This document shows, in pieces, positions 1 through 5,251 of a stretch of 5,251 bases of DNA. The first letter of the stretch is position 1, and each line of letters starts with the position of its first letter. The notes below the pieces were generated by a model. It was not told where the DNA came from. It did no database searches and saw nothing but the letters and a program-made list of their open reading frames with translations. The stretch is taken from assembly GCA_028293405.1 (NCBI GenBank), contig JAQGOW010000331.1:1-5251 (forward strand). Direction: 5' to 3'. The DNA is from Verrucomicrobiales bacterium (lineage in GTDB: Bacteria > Verrucomicrobiota > Verrucomicrobiia > Limisphaerales > Palsa-1400). Position numbers and translations under genes: made by a program.

Positions 1-1371
1 CCGTTGGCGCGAGTCGAAGCCGGCAAGTCGTTGCCATTACAGGACGCAATCAACCCAGCCTGGGCAGCAGCAGTTTCGGCGTTGGACGCGCTTGTCATCA
101 AGCCGTTGGTCGGCGAAAGAACGACTCTGACGGAGGCGGAGTGGCAGGCAGTGACAGCAAAATTTGCCGCATTCATGGCGTGGGAAGCCGCCAAGACCGG
201 CGCGACCGTGGAGAAGCTTGGGTTGCCTCGCGCGCGCGAGTTGCTCGCCAATAATACCAAAGCTGCGCTCGACGCACTCATTTTGCGCGACAAAGCATTG
301 GAACCGGAAGCCAACGCCATTGCTGCGGTCGACAAGCTCGTGCGGTTTCATCGCGATCTCTATCGGTTGCTCTGCAACTTTGTTTCATTCCACGATTTTT
401 ACAGCCGCAAACACAAGGCCACATTCCAATCCGGCGTGTTGTATCTGGACCAACGCAGCTGCGACCTGTGCTTGCGCGTGGATGACGCGGGCAAGCATGC
501 GTTGTTGGCCGGTTTGTCGGGGACGTATTTGGCTTATTGCGATTGCGTGCGTAAATCGACTGGTCAAACGCGCCAAATCCTGGCGGCGTTCACCGCGGGC
601 GATTCGGATAATTTAATGGTTGGACGCAACGGTGTTTTTTATGATCGCGAGGGGAAAGATTGGGATGCGACCATCGTAAAGATAATCGACAATCCGATGA
701 GCGTGCAACAAGCGTTCTGGGCACCTTACAAAAAGCTGGTGCGCTTTATCGAAGAGCAGGCGGCCAAACGCGCGGCTGCCGCCGACTCAGACGCCACTGC
801 GCACCTGCAAACGACTGCGCAAGGCGCGGTCACCCCTGCCGCGGCCAAGCCGCCGGAAAAAATGAAACTCGATATAGGCGTACTCGCGGCCATCGGCATG
901 GTGTTGAGCACGTTTGTCGGGGCCGTCGGCGTCATATTCGCACGGATTTTTGGCCTGCCGTTTTGGCAGATTCCACTTGCATGCGTGGCGATCATGCTCG
1001 GCATTTCGCTGCCGTCCGTAGTTATCGCTGCACTGAAGTTACGGAAGCGCAATTTAGGGCCGTTACTCGATGCCAATGGCTGGGCAATTAACGCGAAAGC
1101 GAAAATCAATATCCCCTTCGGTCAGTCGCTCACTCAGGTGGCGGTATTGCCGCAAGGGTCAACGCGCAACTTGGTTGATCCATTTGTCGTCGACCACAGA
1201 GGCCGCAACTGGTCGATCGCAATTGGGACGGTCTTGTTGATCGCGCTAGGAGTATATCTTTGGTTCTGGCAACTGAAACCGAAGTTAGATGCGGCTTCCG
1301 CAAAACCCAACCAGCTAACGAACAGCCTCTCGACAAATGTGGCGCCTGCGGTTGCGGCACCCGCGAAATAG
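1..1371 (+). CDS. C-terminal part of a large membrane protein with CxxC/CxC motif, function unknown (5' partial)
   Basis: The reading frame is open from the first base to the TAG at 1369-1371. A TTG occurs at codon 2, but the protein very probably starts upstream, because nothing like a ribosome site or N-terminus is visible. Counting from that TTG (455 residues): about 1-285 is soluble and helix-rich, with a pair CDLC (C153, C156) and CDC (C179, C181) about 23 residues apart, which could form a zinc or other metal site. An Ala/Lys-rich linker (about 250-287) follows. Then come hydrophobic segments at about 291-312, 319-345 and 404-424. The basic KLRKRN stretch after the second segment suggests that the 346-403 loop is cytoplasmic, so the soluble N-terminal region would be cytoplasmic and the short Ala/Pro-rich tail outside. 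The loop contains a phrase of the type GPLLDANGWAIN...IPFG that I associate with uncharacterised proteins of Verrucomicrobiota and similar bacteria. I cannot assign a function. That it is a real gene is clear from its length and composition. Confidence 0.85.
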   Translation, partial: PLARVEAGKSLPLQDAINPAWAAAVSALDALVIKPLVGERTTLTEAEWQAVTAKFAAFMAWEAAKTGATVEKLGLPRARELLANNTKAALDALILRDKALEPEANAIAAVDKLVRFHRDLYRLLCNFVSFHDFYSRKHKATFQSGVLYLDQRSCDLCLRVDDAGKHALLAGLSGTYLAYCDCVRKSTGQTRQILAAFTAGDSDNLMVGRNGVFYDREGKDWDATIVKIIDNPMSVQQAFWAPYKKLVRFIEEQAAKRAAAADSDATAHLQTTAQGAVTPAAAKPPEKMKLDIGVLAAIGMVLSTFVGAVGVIFARIFGLPFWQIPLACVAIMLGISLPSVVIAALKLRKRNLGPLLDANGWAINAKAKINIPFGQSLTQVAVLPQGSTRNLVDPFVVDHRGRNWSIAIGTVLLIALGVYLWFWQLKPKLDAASAKPNQLTNSLSTNVAPAVAAPAK

Positions 1372-1401
1372 AAGCATATCTAGACGCAACGACGTCAGCC
1401 G

Positions 1402-1425
1402 CGCCTAGTGGATTTCCACAGGGCG
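1402..1425 (+). terminator. Hairpin downstream of the membrane-protein gene, possible terminator
   Basis: Starting 30 nt after the stop at 1371, CGCCT-A-GTGG (1402-1411) pairs with CCAC-A-GGGCG (1416-1425) around the loop ATTT (1412-1415). The stem has nine pairs, one of them G-T, plus one A-A mismatch. No T-run follows, so it is not a classical rho-independent terminator. It may be a weak terminator or a 3'-end stabiliser. Its inner arm contains the GTG at 1408 that would be the farthest-upstream start of the next gene, which argues against that start. Confidence 0.35.
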
Positions 1426-1470
1426 AACATCGACGAACGGTGTCGTAGAAAAAAACGCCGTCGAAGCCGA

Positions 1471-1478
1471 TGGTGGAA
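1471..1478 (+). promoter_or_regulatory. Weak ribosome binding site for the DsbA-like gene
   Basis: TGGTGGAA lies immediately before ATG 1480. GGTGGA is one mismatch from GGAGGA-type Shine-Dalgarno sequence, but the spacing is very short. It is the best site in the region and favours the ATG at 1480 over the GTG at 1408. Confidence 0.35.
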
Positions 1479-1479
1479 C

Positions 1480-2016
1480 ATGAATGCACATGTCCACTCG
1501 GAGCTGGCAGAACCAGTCACACGCCACGATCACGTTCGCGGGCCGCATCGTGCGCCGGTGACACTGGTGGAGTATGGCGATATCGAGTGCCCATATTGCG
1601 GCCAGGCGCATTCGATCCTTCGGGCGCTCGAACAAGAAATGGAAGGGCAACTTCGTTTTGTTTTTCGTCATTTCCCTCTGACGACCATTCATCCATTCGC
1701 CGAACACGCCAGCGAAGCCGCCGAGGCTGCGGGTGCCCAGGGAAAATTCTGGGAAATGCACGACCTGCTATTTGAAAATCAGGACGCCCTTTCGGATGAG
1801 GACCTCGTCACATATTCGGCCGAGTTGAATTTGGACGCGCGTCGAGTCGCGAATGATATTGTCACCGGCGCACACGCAGCTCGCATCGGACACGATATCG
1901 ACACCGGCCTGCGCAGCGAAGTTGACGGCACGCCCATGTTCTTCATCAATGGCAAGAAGTACAACGGCGACCTGGAATTGTACGCAATGCTCGAAGCGCT
2001 CCAAGCGGAGCTTTGA
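1480..2016 (+). CDS. DsbA-family thiol oxidoreductase-like protein, cytoplasmic, CPYC active site
   Basis: This 178-residue protein has a thioredoxin fold of the DsbA/DSBA-oxidoreductase type. The redox motif C37-P-Y-C40 follows a beta strand (VTLVEYGDIE). The helical insert contains FRHFPL and the stretch HASEAAEAAGAQGKFWEMHDLLF, typical of this family, and the conserved cis-proline is P152 in GTPMFFING. It closely resembles the thioredoxin-like domain fused to the C-terminus of some NhaA-type Na+/H+ antiporters, here as a stand-alone protein. There is no signal peptide or membrane segment, so it is probably cytoplasmic and may reduce, isomerise or detoxify rather than form periplasmic disulfides (inference). 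The frame extends upstream to GTG 1408, but those 24 codons give an Arg/Lys-rich sequence unlike the family and begin inside a hairpin. ATG 1480, with GGTGGA just before it, is preferred. It is a probable monocistron: 108 bp follow the upstream gene, and the downstream gene is convergent. Confidence 0.88.
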   Translation: MNAHVHSELAEPVTRHDHVRGPHRAPVTLVEYGDIECPYCGQAHSILRALEQEMEGQLRFVFRHFPLTTIHPFAEHASEAAEAAGAQGKFWEMHDLLFENQDALSDEDLVTYSAELNLDARRVANDIVTGAHAARIGHDIDTGLRSEVDGTPMFFINGKKYNGDLELYAMLEALQAEL

Positions 2017-2026
2017 CTGCGGGCGC

Positions 2027-2046
2027 GAGCGGCTACGTTGCCGCTC
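2027..2046. terminator. Perfect 7-bp hairpin between convergent genes, possible bidirectional terminator
   Basis: GAGCGGC (2027-2033) and GCCGCTC (2040-2046) are perfect inverted repeats around the 6-nt loop TACGTT. The hairpin begins 10 nt after the stop of the DsbA-like gene and its far arm overlaps the TGA of the minus-strand CBM48 gene (2045-2047). The 28-bp junction between the two stop codons holds nothing else. No T-run follows on either strand, so it would be an atypical terminator. The location at a convergent junction is the main support. Confidence 0.45.
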
Positions 2047-2353
2047 AACTCACCGCGATGAGGCAGACTTTCTCGTTCTGCTCGTTGCGGGCGATGCCTT
2101 GCGCACGAGGATCGAGAGTCGGTTTGCCATCGACCAGAAATTGGTAGTGATGATGGCCTGCCGGCAAGGTGACTTGCGCGTGCCAACAACCATCCGGCTG
2201 CCGTTGCATCGGCGTGGCTTCGGGATGCCAATCGTTGAAATCACCGACCAACGTGACCTTCTGAGCGGAATCAATCGTGCAGAGGAAGTTGACGGGTTTG
2301 ACGGTCTTTTTTGCAGAAAACTGCGCTGAACGAAAATGCGAATGAACTGACAT
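2045..2353 (-). CDS. Small stand-alone CBM48 / AMPK-type glycogen-binding-like domain protein
   Basis: This 102-residue protein is almost entirely one early-set immunoglobulin-like domain of the CBM48/isoamylase-N/AMPK-beta glycogen-binding class. About 18-28 is the first strand. Then come KVTLVGDFNDWHPEATPM (32-49), with W42 in the usual NDW sugar-binding position, DGCWHAQVTLPAG (54-66), and HHYQFLVDGKPTLDP (68-82). The last strand is VCLIAVS. In AMPK beta the residues after this strand include a Lys (HQYKFFVDG) and a Trp after VDGQ; here they are Q71 and P78, so binding of alpha-glucan may be weak or altered. There is no signal peptide, so it is expected in the cytoplasm. The usual role of such proteins is binding glycogen or starch, or a structural role; the actual ligand is unknown. 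ATG 2353 has no clear Shine-Dalgarno. It lies 105 bp downstream of the sulfatase on the same strand. Confidence 0.85.
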   Translation of the reverse strand: MSVHSHFRSAQFSAKKTVKPVNFLCTIDSAQKVTLVGDFNDWHPEATPMQRQPDGCWHAQVTLPAGHHHYQFLVDGKPTLDPRAQGIARNEQNEKVCLIAVS

Positions 2354-2376
2354 GGGTATAACTAAATTCAGTCAAT

Positions 2377-2405
2377 ATAAGAGCCAAAAAAGAGGTTAAG
2401 TTCAA
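2377..2405 (-). promoter_or_regulatory. Candidate promoter for the CBM48 gene
   Basis: On the minus strand TTGAAC (2405-2400) and TCTTAT (2382-2377) are separated by 17 bp, each matching the sigma-70 consensus at four of six positions. The start codon follows 23 nt after the -10 box. The whole sulfatase-CBM48 gap (2354-2458) is AT-rich compared with its neighbours, as a promoter region would be. No strong terminator-like hairpin was seen in the gap, so read-through from the sulfatase is also possible. The match is weak and could be chance. Confidence 0.22.
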
Positions 2406-2458
2406 GCCGGAAATCCCTGCACCACAAACTTTTTTGCGAAATATTTTGAATACCGCGA

Positions 2459-3880
2459 TCAATCCTCTTCTTTGAGGATCGCGTTGCCTTTGGTGACGCC
2501 GCCGTTCCACCGGTCATACTTCGGATCGACGTATTTGGCGAAGAATGTTCTGAGCTTTTTTTGCAGCTCGCGCTTTTCAGCAGCGTATTCCGGAACAAAA
2601 ATCAGGTTCTCGTGTTCACCGGGATCTTTCTGGATGTCATACAACTCATCGGGACCGAAGGGATGGCGTACCGTGAGCTTGAGCCGTTCTGTGCGAATCA
2701 TGCGCGTGTTTTCAAACTCGTGATAAATGACGTTGTCCCAACTGATCGTTTGGCCGCGCAGAACCGAGGCAAAGCTTTTGCCGGGTGAGTTGGTGTTCTG
2801 TGACGAATTGTTGCCGATGTAATCGAGCACGGTCGGCATAAAATCATGGTTCTCTACCATGATGTCGGTCGTTTTACCGGCCGCAATTTCGCCGGGTTTC
2901 CAAAAGATCAACGGGATTTGCACGGTGCCATCGTGAGTGTTGATGGGCCGGGAATGGTCCCCCATTCCCCAATAACCGCCGTGACCGGCATTGAGACCTT
3001 GGTCGGTGGCGAAGATGACCAACGTGTTCTTGTCCAAACCGAGCGAGCGCAATTTTTCCATCACGCGACCGATGCCGTCGTCGACGCCGCTGATGGCCGC
3101 AGCGTAGCTGCGCATGCTCTTTACATTATCAACGGCAAACCGATTTGCCTTCAGCCACGGACTGACTTTCTCGCGCGGAAACGACTGCATCTCCTTATCG
3201 GCGTAGTAATCGGTCCAACGGTTCTTGTGCTCTTCTCGCACAACTTTGCCGAGGCCATACGGCCCATTGTAAGCGAGATACAAGAAGAACGGTTTGTTCG
3301 TGTTCTGTTGGATGAAGTCTATGGCGTGATCCGTTATGGCATCGGTGGTGTATTTGGGTTCTTTATAAACCTTGCCCTGCCAAATCATGTCGTCGTTATA
3401 AAAGGTCGTGGTGTGACCGCCGGCTTTCGCGAACCAATACGAGAAACCGATTTGCGGATGCAGATTGGCGCCGAGGTGCCATTTACCCGAAAGGCCACAC
3501 GTGTAGCCCGAATCGGCGAGGATTTGCGGCAACGTGCGAAACTCTTGAATGACGCAATAAGCTTTGGAACCAATCTGCGCGGACTCCGGTATGTAGGCGT
3601 GGACGCCGTGTTGTGAGGGCAAAAGACCGGTCAGAAACGTGGCGCGGCTTGGGGAACAGACCGAGTTATTGCAAAAAGCGCGCGTGAACCGCATCCCCTC
3701 TTTGGCCAGTCGATCAATGTTCGGCGTTTGGATGTCTTTGTTACCGTAACAACCGAGCGTCCAGGCGCCATGATTGTCGGTGAGAATAAAAACGATGTTC
3801 GGCTTTTCCGCGGCTTGGGTCGTCGCCACCAGTGAAACGACCAGGAACAGAGCGCGACGAATAGAACGGATCGTTACCAC
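2459..3880 (-). CDS. Exported formylglycine-dependent sulfatase (arylsulfatase family, S1)
   Basis: This 473-residue protein belongs to the alkaline-phosphatase-like sulfatase superfamily and should hydrolyse sulfate esters, probably on a carbohydrate, outside the cytoplasm. The N-terminus (basic IRSIRR, hydrophobic ALFLVVSLVA, then TTQAA before EKPN) is a signal peptide. The core begins NIVFILTDNHG. The motif C75-S-P-S-R79 in NNSVCSPSRATFLTG is the site where the Cys becomes formylglycine. GKWHLG (K133, H135) and FATDQGLNAGHGG (D293) are the other conserved blocks, and LYDIQKDPGEHENL closes the C-terminal domain. The usual second metal Asp is N36, the usual N or H after D293 is Q294, and a frequent active-site H is Y208 in NGPYG. 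The open frame extends to 3994, but those codons lie within the upstream gene and before the signal peptide. GTG 3880 fits best and overlaps the previous gene's stop by 7 nt (GTGGTAA), suggesting translational coupling. No Shine-Dalgarno is seen. The natural substrate cannot be told. Confidence 0.93.
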   Translation of the reverse strand: MVTIRSIRRALFLVVSLVATTQAAEKPNIVFILTDNHGAWTLGCYGNKDIQTPNIDRLAKEGMRFTRAFCNNSVCSPSRATFLTGLLPSQHGVHAYIPESAQIGSKAYCVIQEFRTLPQILADSGYTCGLSGKWHLGANLHPQIGFSYWFAKAGGHTTTFYNDDMIWQGKVYKEPKYTTDAITDHAIDFIQQNTNKPFFLYLAYNGPYGLGKVVREEHKNRWTDYYADKEMQSFPREKVSPWLKANRFAVDNVKSMRSYAAAISGVDDGIGRVMEKLRSLGLDKNTLVIFATDQGLNAGHGGYWGMGDHSRPINTHDGTVQIPLIFWKPGEIAAGKTTDIMVENHDFMPTVLDYIGNNSSQNTNSPGKSFASVLRGQTISWDNVIYHEFENTRMIRTERLKLTVRHPFGPDELYDIQKDPGEHENLIFVPEYAAEKRELQKKLRTFFAKYVDPKYDRWNGGVTKGNAILKEED

Positions 3881-4323
3881 AAAAAGGATTTCTGTTCGCC
3901 GAGCTTGTGGTCCCCTTCCCAAAGGGTCACGCGCCATGCCGCCAGTTCTCCCATGTCTTCGAAGTCTTTCCCGGAAATATCGACGTTCTCCCACTTGCTG
4001 AAGAAACCCCCTTTGTGGAGCGCGTGTTCGATGGAGCGGTTGACGATCGTATTTCCCTGCACACCGCGAGTTTCAACCAGCACGCGAGTCTTTGACCAAT
4101 CGACGCTGCGAGCTTTCCATTGCACTACAAATCGCAAGGCCGCACGGTCGTGCGGATGGGCGCGAAGCTGCGCCTGATAAGCATCGCGCTCGTAAAGACT
4201 GGGGGACAGAGATTCGCGACCTTTGGTGTCGAGATACAGCGGTAGAACTTTAATCACCCGCCCTTGCCCGGCGACAGCAGCCGAGGTCATAGCGAGTAGC
4301 AGTAGCGATACGAACCAGCGCAT
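3874..4323 (-). CDS. Secreted protein of unknown function, coupled to the sulfatase
   Basis: This 149-residue protein begins at ATG 4323 with a clear signal peptide: MRWF, a Leu-rich core (VSLLLLAMTSA) and a type I cleavage site AVA before Gly19. There is no lipobox Cys. The mature part of about 131 residues has no cysteine or membrane segment and reads as mostly beta-strand: LPLYLDTKGRESLSPSLYER, then RAALRFVVQWKAR, TRVLVETRGVQGN, and a charged end WEGDHKLGEQKSFLW. I recognise the style, especially the LSPSLYERDAYQAQLR phrase, from uncharacterised Verrucomicrobiota proteins but can name no function or domain. The open frame continues upstream to 4731 (285 codons), but that extension runs through the divergent gene and precedes the signal peptide, so it is spurious. 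Its TAA (3876-3874) lies inside the sulfatase start, so the two are probably one transcript and exported together. It could be an accessory or substrate-binding partner, but this is inference only. Confidence 0.82.
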   Translation of the reverse strand: MRWFVSLLLLAMTSAAVAGQGRVIKVLPLYLDTKGRESLSPSLYERDAYQAQLRAHPHDRAALRFVVQWKARSVDWSKTRVLVETRGVQGNTIVNRSIEHALHKGGFFSKWENVDISGKDFEDMGELAAWRVTLWEGDHKLGEQKSFLW

Positions 4324-4405
4324 TTTCAGCGAAGCTACGCTTTGGCGCGCAACTTGGAAGCAAATTCTTTGCTGTCGGTGGCGCGCGATGTGGTAATTAC
4401 CATAT
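4324..4405. promoter_or_regulatory. Divergent intergenic region with palindrome and short repeats
   Basis: This 82-bp region separates the divergent starts at 4323 (-) and 4406 (+) and must hold promoters for both. No convincing -35/-10 pair was found on either strand. It contains a perfect 12-bp palindrome TGGTAATTACCA (4391-4402), extendable to 18 bp (4388-4405) with one mismatched pair and ending at the start codon of the DUF4149-like gene. It also has an inverted repeat AGCAAA-TTC-TTTGCT (4359-4373) and an 8-bp direct repeat TGGCGCGC at 4343-4350 and 4379-4386. Such symmetry is typical of regulator-binding sites, but no regulator gene is nearby. Confidence 0.4.
4391..4402. repeat. 12-bp perfect palindrome TGGTAATTACCA, candidate operator
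   Basis: The sequence is identical on both strands and lies 3 nt before ATG 4406. Flanking bases ATG/TAT add two further symmetric pairs around one G-T mismatch, so the symmetry runs 4388-4405. As DNA it could bind a dimeric repressor; as RNA it could form only a short hairpin at the ribosome site. CATATATG (4401-4408) is a second, overlapping perfect palindrome that includes the start codon. Confidence 0.35.
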
Positions 4406-4936
4406 ATGGCGAAATTGCTCCGATTCATCGGCACCATCAACGCGGCGGTCTGGCTTGGTTCGGCGGTGTTTGTGACCGTAGGATTGCCGGTCGTCTTTTC
4501 ACCGGAGGTGGGCAGGTTTGTACAACGCCCGGTCGTTGGCATAGTGGCCGAAAATATCTTAACGCGATATACTGTCGTGCAATACTGGTGTGCGGGAATT
4601 GCATTCATCCATCTCATCGCCGCAACAGTCCTTCTCGGGCGACGCGTTCCTCGATTGGTTCTGTCCATCCTGCTGATATTGACCACGTTTGCGCTCGTGA
4701 GCGGGTTGTGGCTCCAGCCCAAAATGGCCAACTTGCATTACACAAAATATTGGGGAACAGTTCCTGTGGATAGGGTAGAAGCTGATAAGAGTTTTCGGGC
4801 TTTTCACGGAGGCTCTCAAGCAGCGAATCTCCTTGTTATGATAGGATTGGTCATTTACGTTTGGAAAGTCAGTGAAAACGAGACACCAGCGATGGCGCGA
4901 CCCGGGTTTTCGACTCTCAGGAAACTACAGAGTTGA
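4406..4936 (+). CDS. DUF4149 / TMEM205-like four-helix membrane protein
   Basis: This 176-residue integral membrane protein has hydrophobic segments at about 8-31, 57-78, 84-104 and 138-153. The opening FIGTINAAVWLGSAVF and the block F130-R-A-F-H134-G-G-S137-Q-A-A-N141-L match the pattern F..HG.S...NL of the DUF4149/TMEM205 family. Between the last two helices is a polar loop (LQPKMANLHYTKYWGTVP...). The function of the family in bacteria is not established, so none is assigned. ATG 4406 opens just before the first helix and has no Shine-Dalgarno; a candidate operator palindrome directly precedes it. The C-terminal 20 residues are polar and Arg/Lys-containing. It is divergent from the secreted-protein/sulfatase pair and lies 85 bp before the PUR-domain gene on the same strand, so co-transcription with the latter is possible. 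Confidence 0.78.
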   Translation: MAKLLRFIGTINAAVWLGSAVFVTVGLPVVFSPEVGRFVQRPVVGIVAENILTRYTVVQYWCAGIAFIHLIAATVLLGRRVPRLVLSILLILTTFALVSGLWLQPKMANLHYTKYWGTVPVDRVEADKSFRAFHGGSQAANLLVMIGLVIYVWKVSENETPAMARPGFSTLRKLQS

Positions 4937-5021
4937 CAAATAGGGCGTTATATCAAAAAAGTAACGTTTAACGGATTGCGCCGACTTATGACGCGCAAAT
5001 AGCAGCGAAAGAAACAACAAT
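4937..5021 (+). other. Intergenic leader before the PUR-domain gene, no clear signal
   Basis: These 85 bases lie between two same-strand genes. TTGACA (4933-4938) overlaps the previous stop codon but has no acceptable -10 box at 16-18 bp. TAACG occurs twice (4962-4966 and 4969-4973) separated by TT. An A-rich stretch GCGAAAGAAACAACAAT precedes ATG 5022 without a real Shine-Dalgarno. I see no terminator hairpin and no small gene here. Confidence 0.4.
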
Positions 5022-5251
5022 ATGATTTCAAACGAACGCCCGTCGCCCCACGGTTATCGTTCATACAGCGCAGGTCCGCCCAGACCTCCTGTCAATGAAG
5101 ATACGTTGAGGACGGAAAAAATTCAGATCGAACGCAAGACGTTCATCTTTACTTTGAAAGAAAACCCACGCGGCCGCTTTTTGCGCATCACTGAAGATGT
5201 CAATGGCCGTCGCGATAACGTCATCATCCCATCGACCGGCTTGGACGAATT
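5022..5251 (+). CDS. PUR-domain nucleic-acid-binding protein (3' partial, runs off the window)
   Basis: Seventy-six complete codons are present before the window ends. Residues 1-31 are a polar, Pro/Arg/Ser-rich tail (RPSPHGYRSYSAGPPRPP). From about 32 the sequence EKIQIERKTFIFTLKENPRGRFLRI, followed by TEDVNGRRDNVIIPSTGLDE, is the beta-beta-beta part of a PUR repeat, the fold of eukaryotic Pur-alpha and of the bacterial PUR/DUF3276-type proteins. These bind single-stranded DNA or RNA. The ENPRGRFLRI strand carries the basic and aromatic residues expected on the binding face. The helix that should follow GLDE is cut off. Bacterial members are usually short, so most of what is missing should be a few dozen residues. 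The role is probably general nucleic-acid binding or gene regulation, in the cytoplasm. Start ATG 5022 is the first in frame; the A-rich leader gives no strong ribosome site. Confidence 0.82.
   Translation, partial: MISNERPSPHGYRSYSAGPPRPPVNEDTLRTEKIQIERKTFIFTLKENPRGRFLRITEDVNGRRDNVIIPSTGLDE

Noticed and set aside
726..1109. Antisense 127-codon frame within the membrane-protein gene
   Set aside because: It mirrors the hydrophobic and Ala-rich codons of the sense gene and has no recognisable features.
1408..1479. GTG 1408 as start of the DsbA-like gene
   Set aside because: The 24 extra residues are Arg/Lys-rich and unlike the family, and the codon is inside a hairpin; ATG 1480 has a better context.
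2353..2375. TTGACT and TTATAC before the CBM48 gene as a promoter
   Set aside because: The spacer is only about 8 bp, too short for sigma-70 type recognition.
2846..3616. Open 256-codon plus-strand frame lying antisense within the sulfatase gene
   Set aside because: It is the complement of a gene with intact catalytic motifs, resembles no family, and has no signal peptide or ribosome site; long antisense frames are common in GC-rich coding DNA.
3881..3994. Upstream extension of the sulfatase (38 codons before GTG 3880)
   Set aside because: It is Arg/Gly-rich, lies inside the preceding gene and precedes the signal peptide.
4324..4731. Upstream extension of the 149-residue secreted protein to 285 codons
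   Set aside because: The added 136 codons run antisense to the DUF4149-like gene and place a textbook signal peptide in mid-protein; ATG 4323 is the natural start.
4933..4938. Perfect TTGACA as a -35 box for the PUR gene
   Set aside because: The sequence at 16-18 bp downstream is A-rich with no -10 match; the nearby TATATC is only 10 bp away. It overlaps a stop codon and may be chance.

Overview
The window looks like chromosomal DNA of a Gram-negative, moderately GC-rich bacterium. The best guess is a member of the Verrucomicrobiota, with related PVC-group bacteria as the alternative. This rests on the gene mix: a secreted formylglycine-type sulfatase, a PUR-domain nucleic-acid-binding protein, a small secreted protein and a large membrane protein of types I associate with that phylum, and start codons with weak or no Shine-Dalgarno sequences. 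It is inference from recognised sequence style, not from a marker gene. No mobile element, CRISPR array, tRNA or rRNA was seen.

Layout: (1) positions 1-1371 (+) are the 3' part of a large membrane protein with a Cys-rich motif and three transmembrane segments; its start lies before the window. (2) After a hairpin, 1480-2016 (+) encodes a 178-residue cytoplasmic DsbA-like thioredoxin-fold protein with a CPYC active site. (3) It converges on a minus-strand group, with a perfect 7-bp hairpin in the junction. Read in transcription order, that group is a 149-residue secreted protein of unknown function (4323-3874), a 473-residue exported sulfatase (3880-2459) that overlaps it by 7 nt, and, after a 105-bp AT-rich gap, a 102-residue stand-alone CBM48/glycogen-binding-like domain protein (2353-2045). 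(4) An 82-bp divergent intergenic region with a palindrome and short repeats separates this group from 4406-4936 (+), a four-helix membrane protein of DUF4149/TMEM205 type. (5) From 5022 (+) a PUR-domain protein begins and runs off the right edge.

How the genes work together: the only tight coupling visible is the secreted 149-residue protein with the sulfatase. The two are translationally overlapped and both exported, so they may act on the same extracytoplasmic substrate. The CBM48 protein lies downstream on the same strand but has no signal peptide and may have its own promoter, so a functional link is weak. The remaining genes look like unrelated housekeeping or accessory genes. I found no convincing new multi-gene system; the sulfatase pair, its altered metal-site residues and the Cys-motif membrane protein are the points most worth checking.
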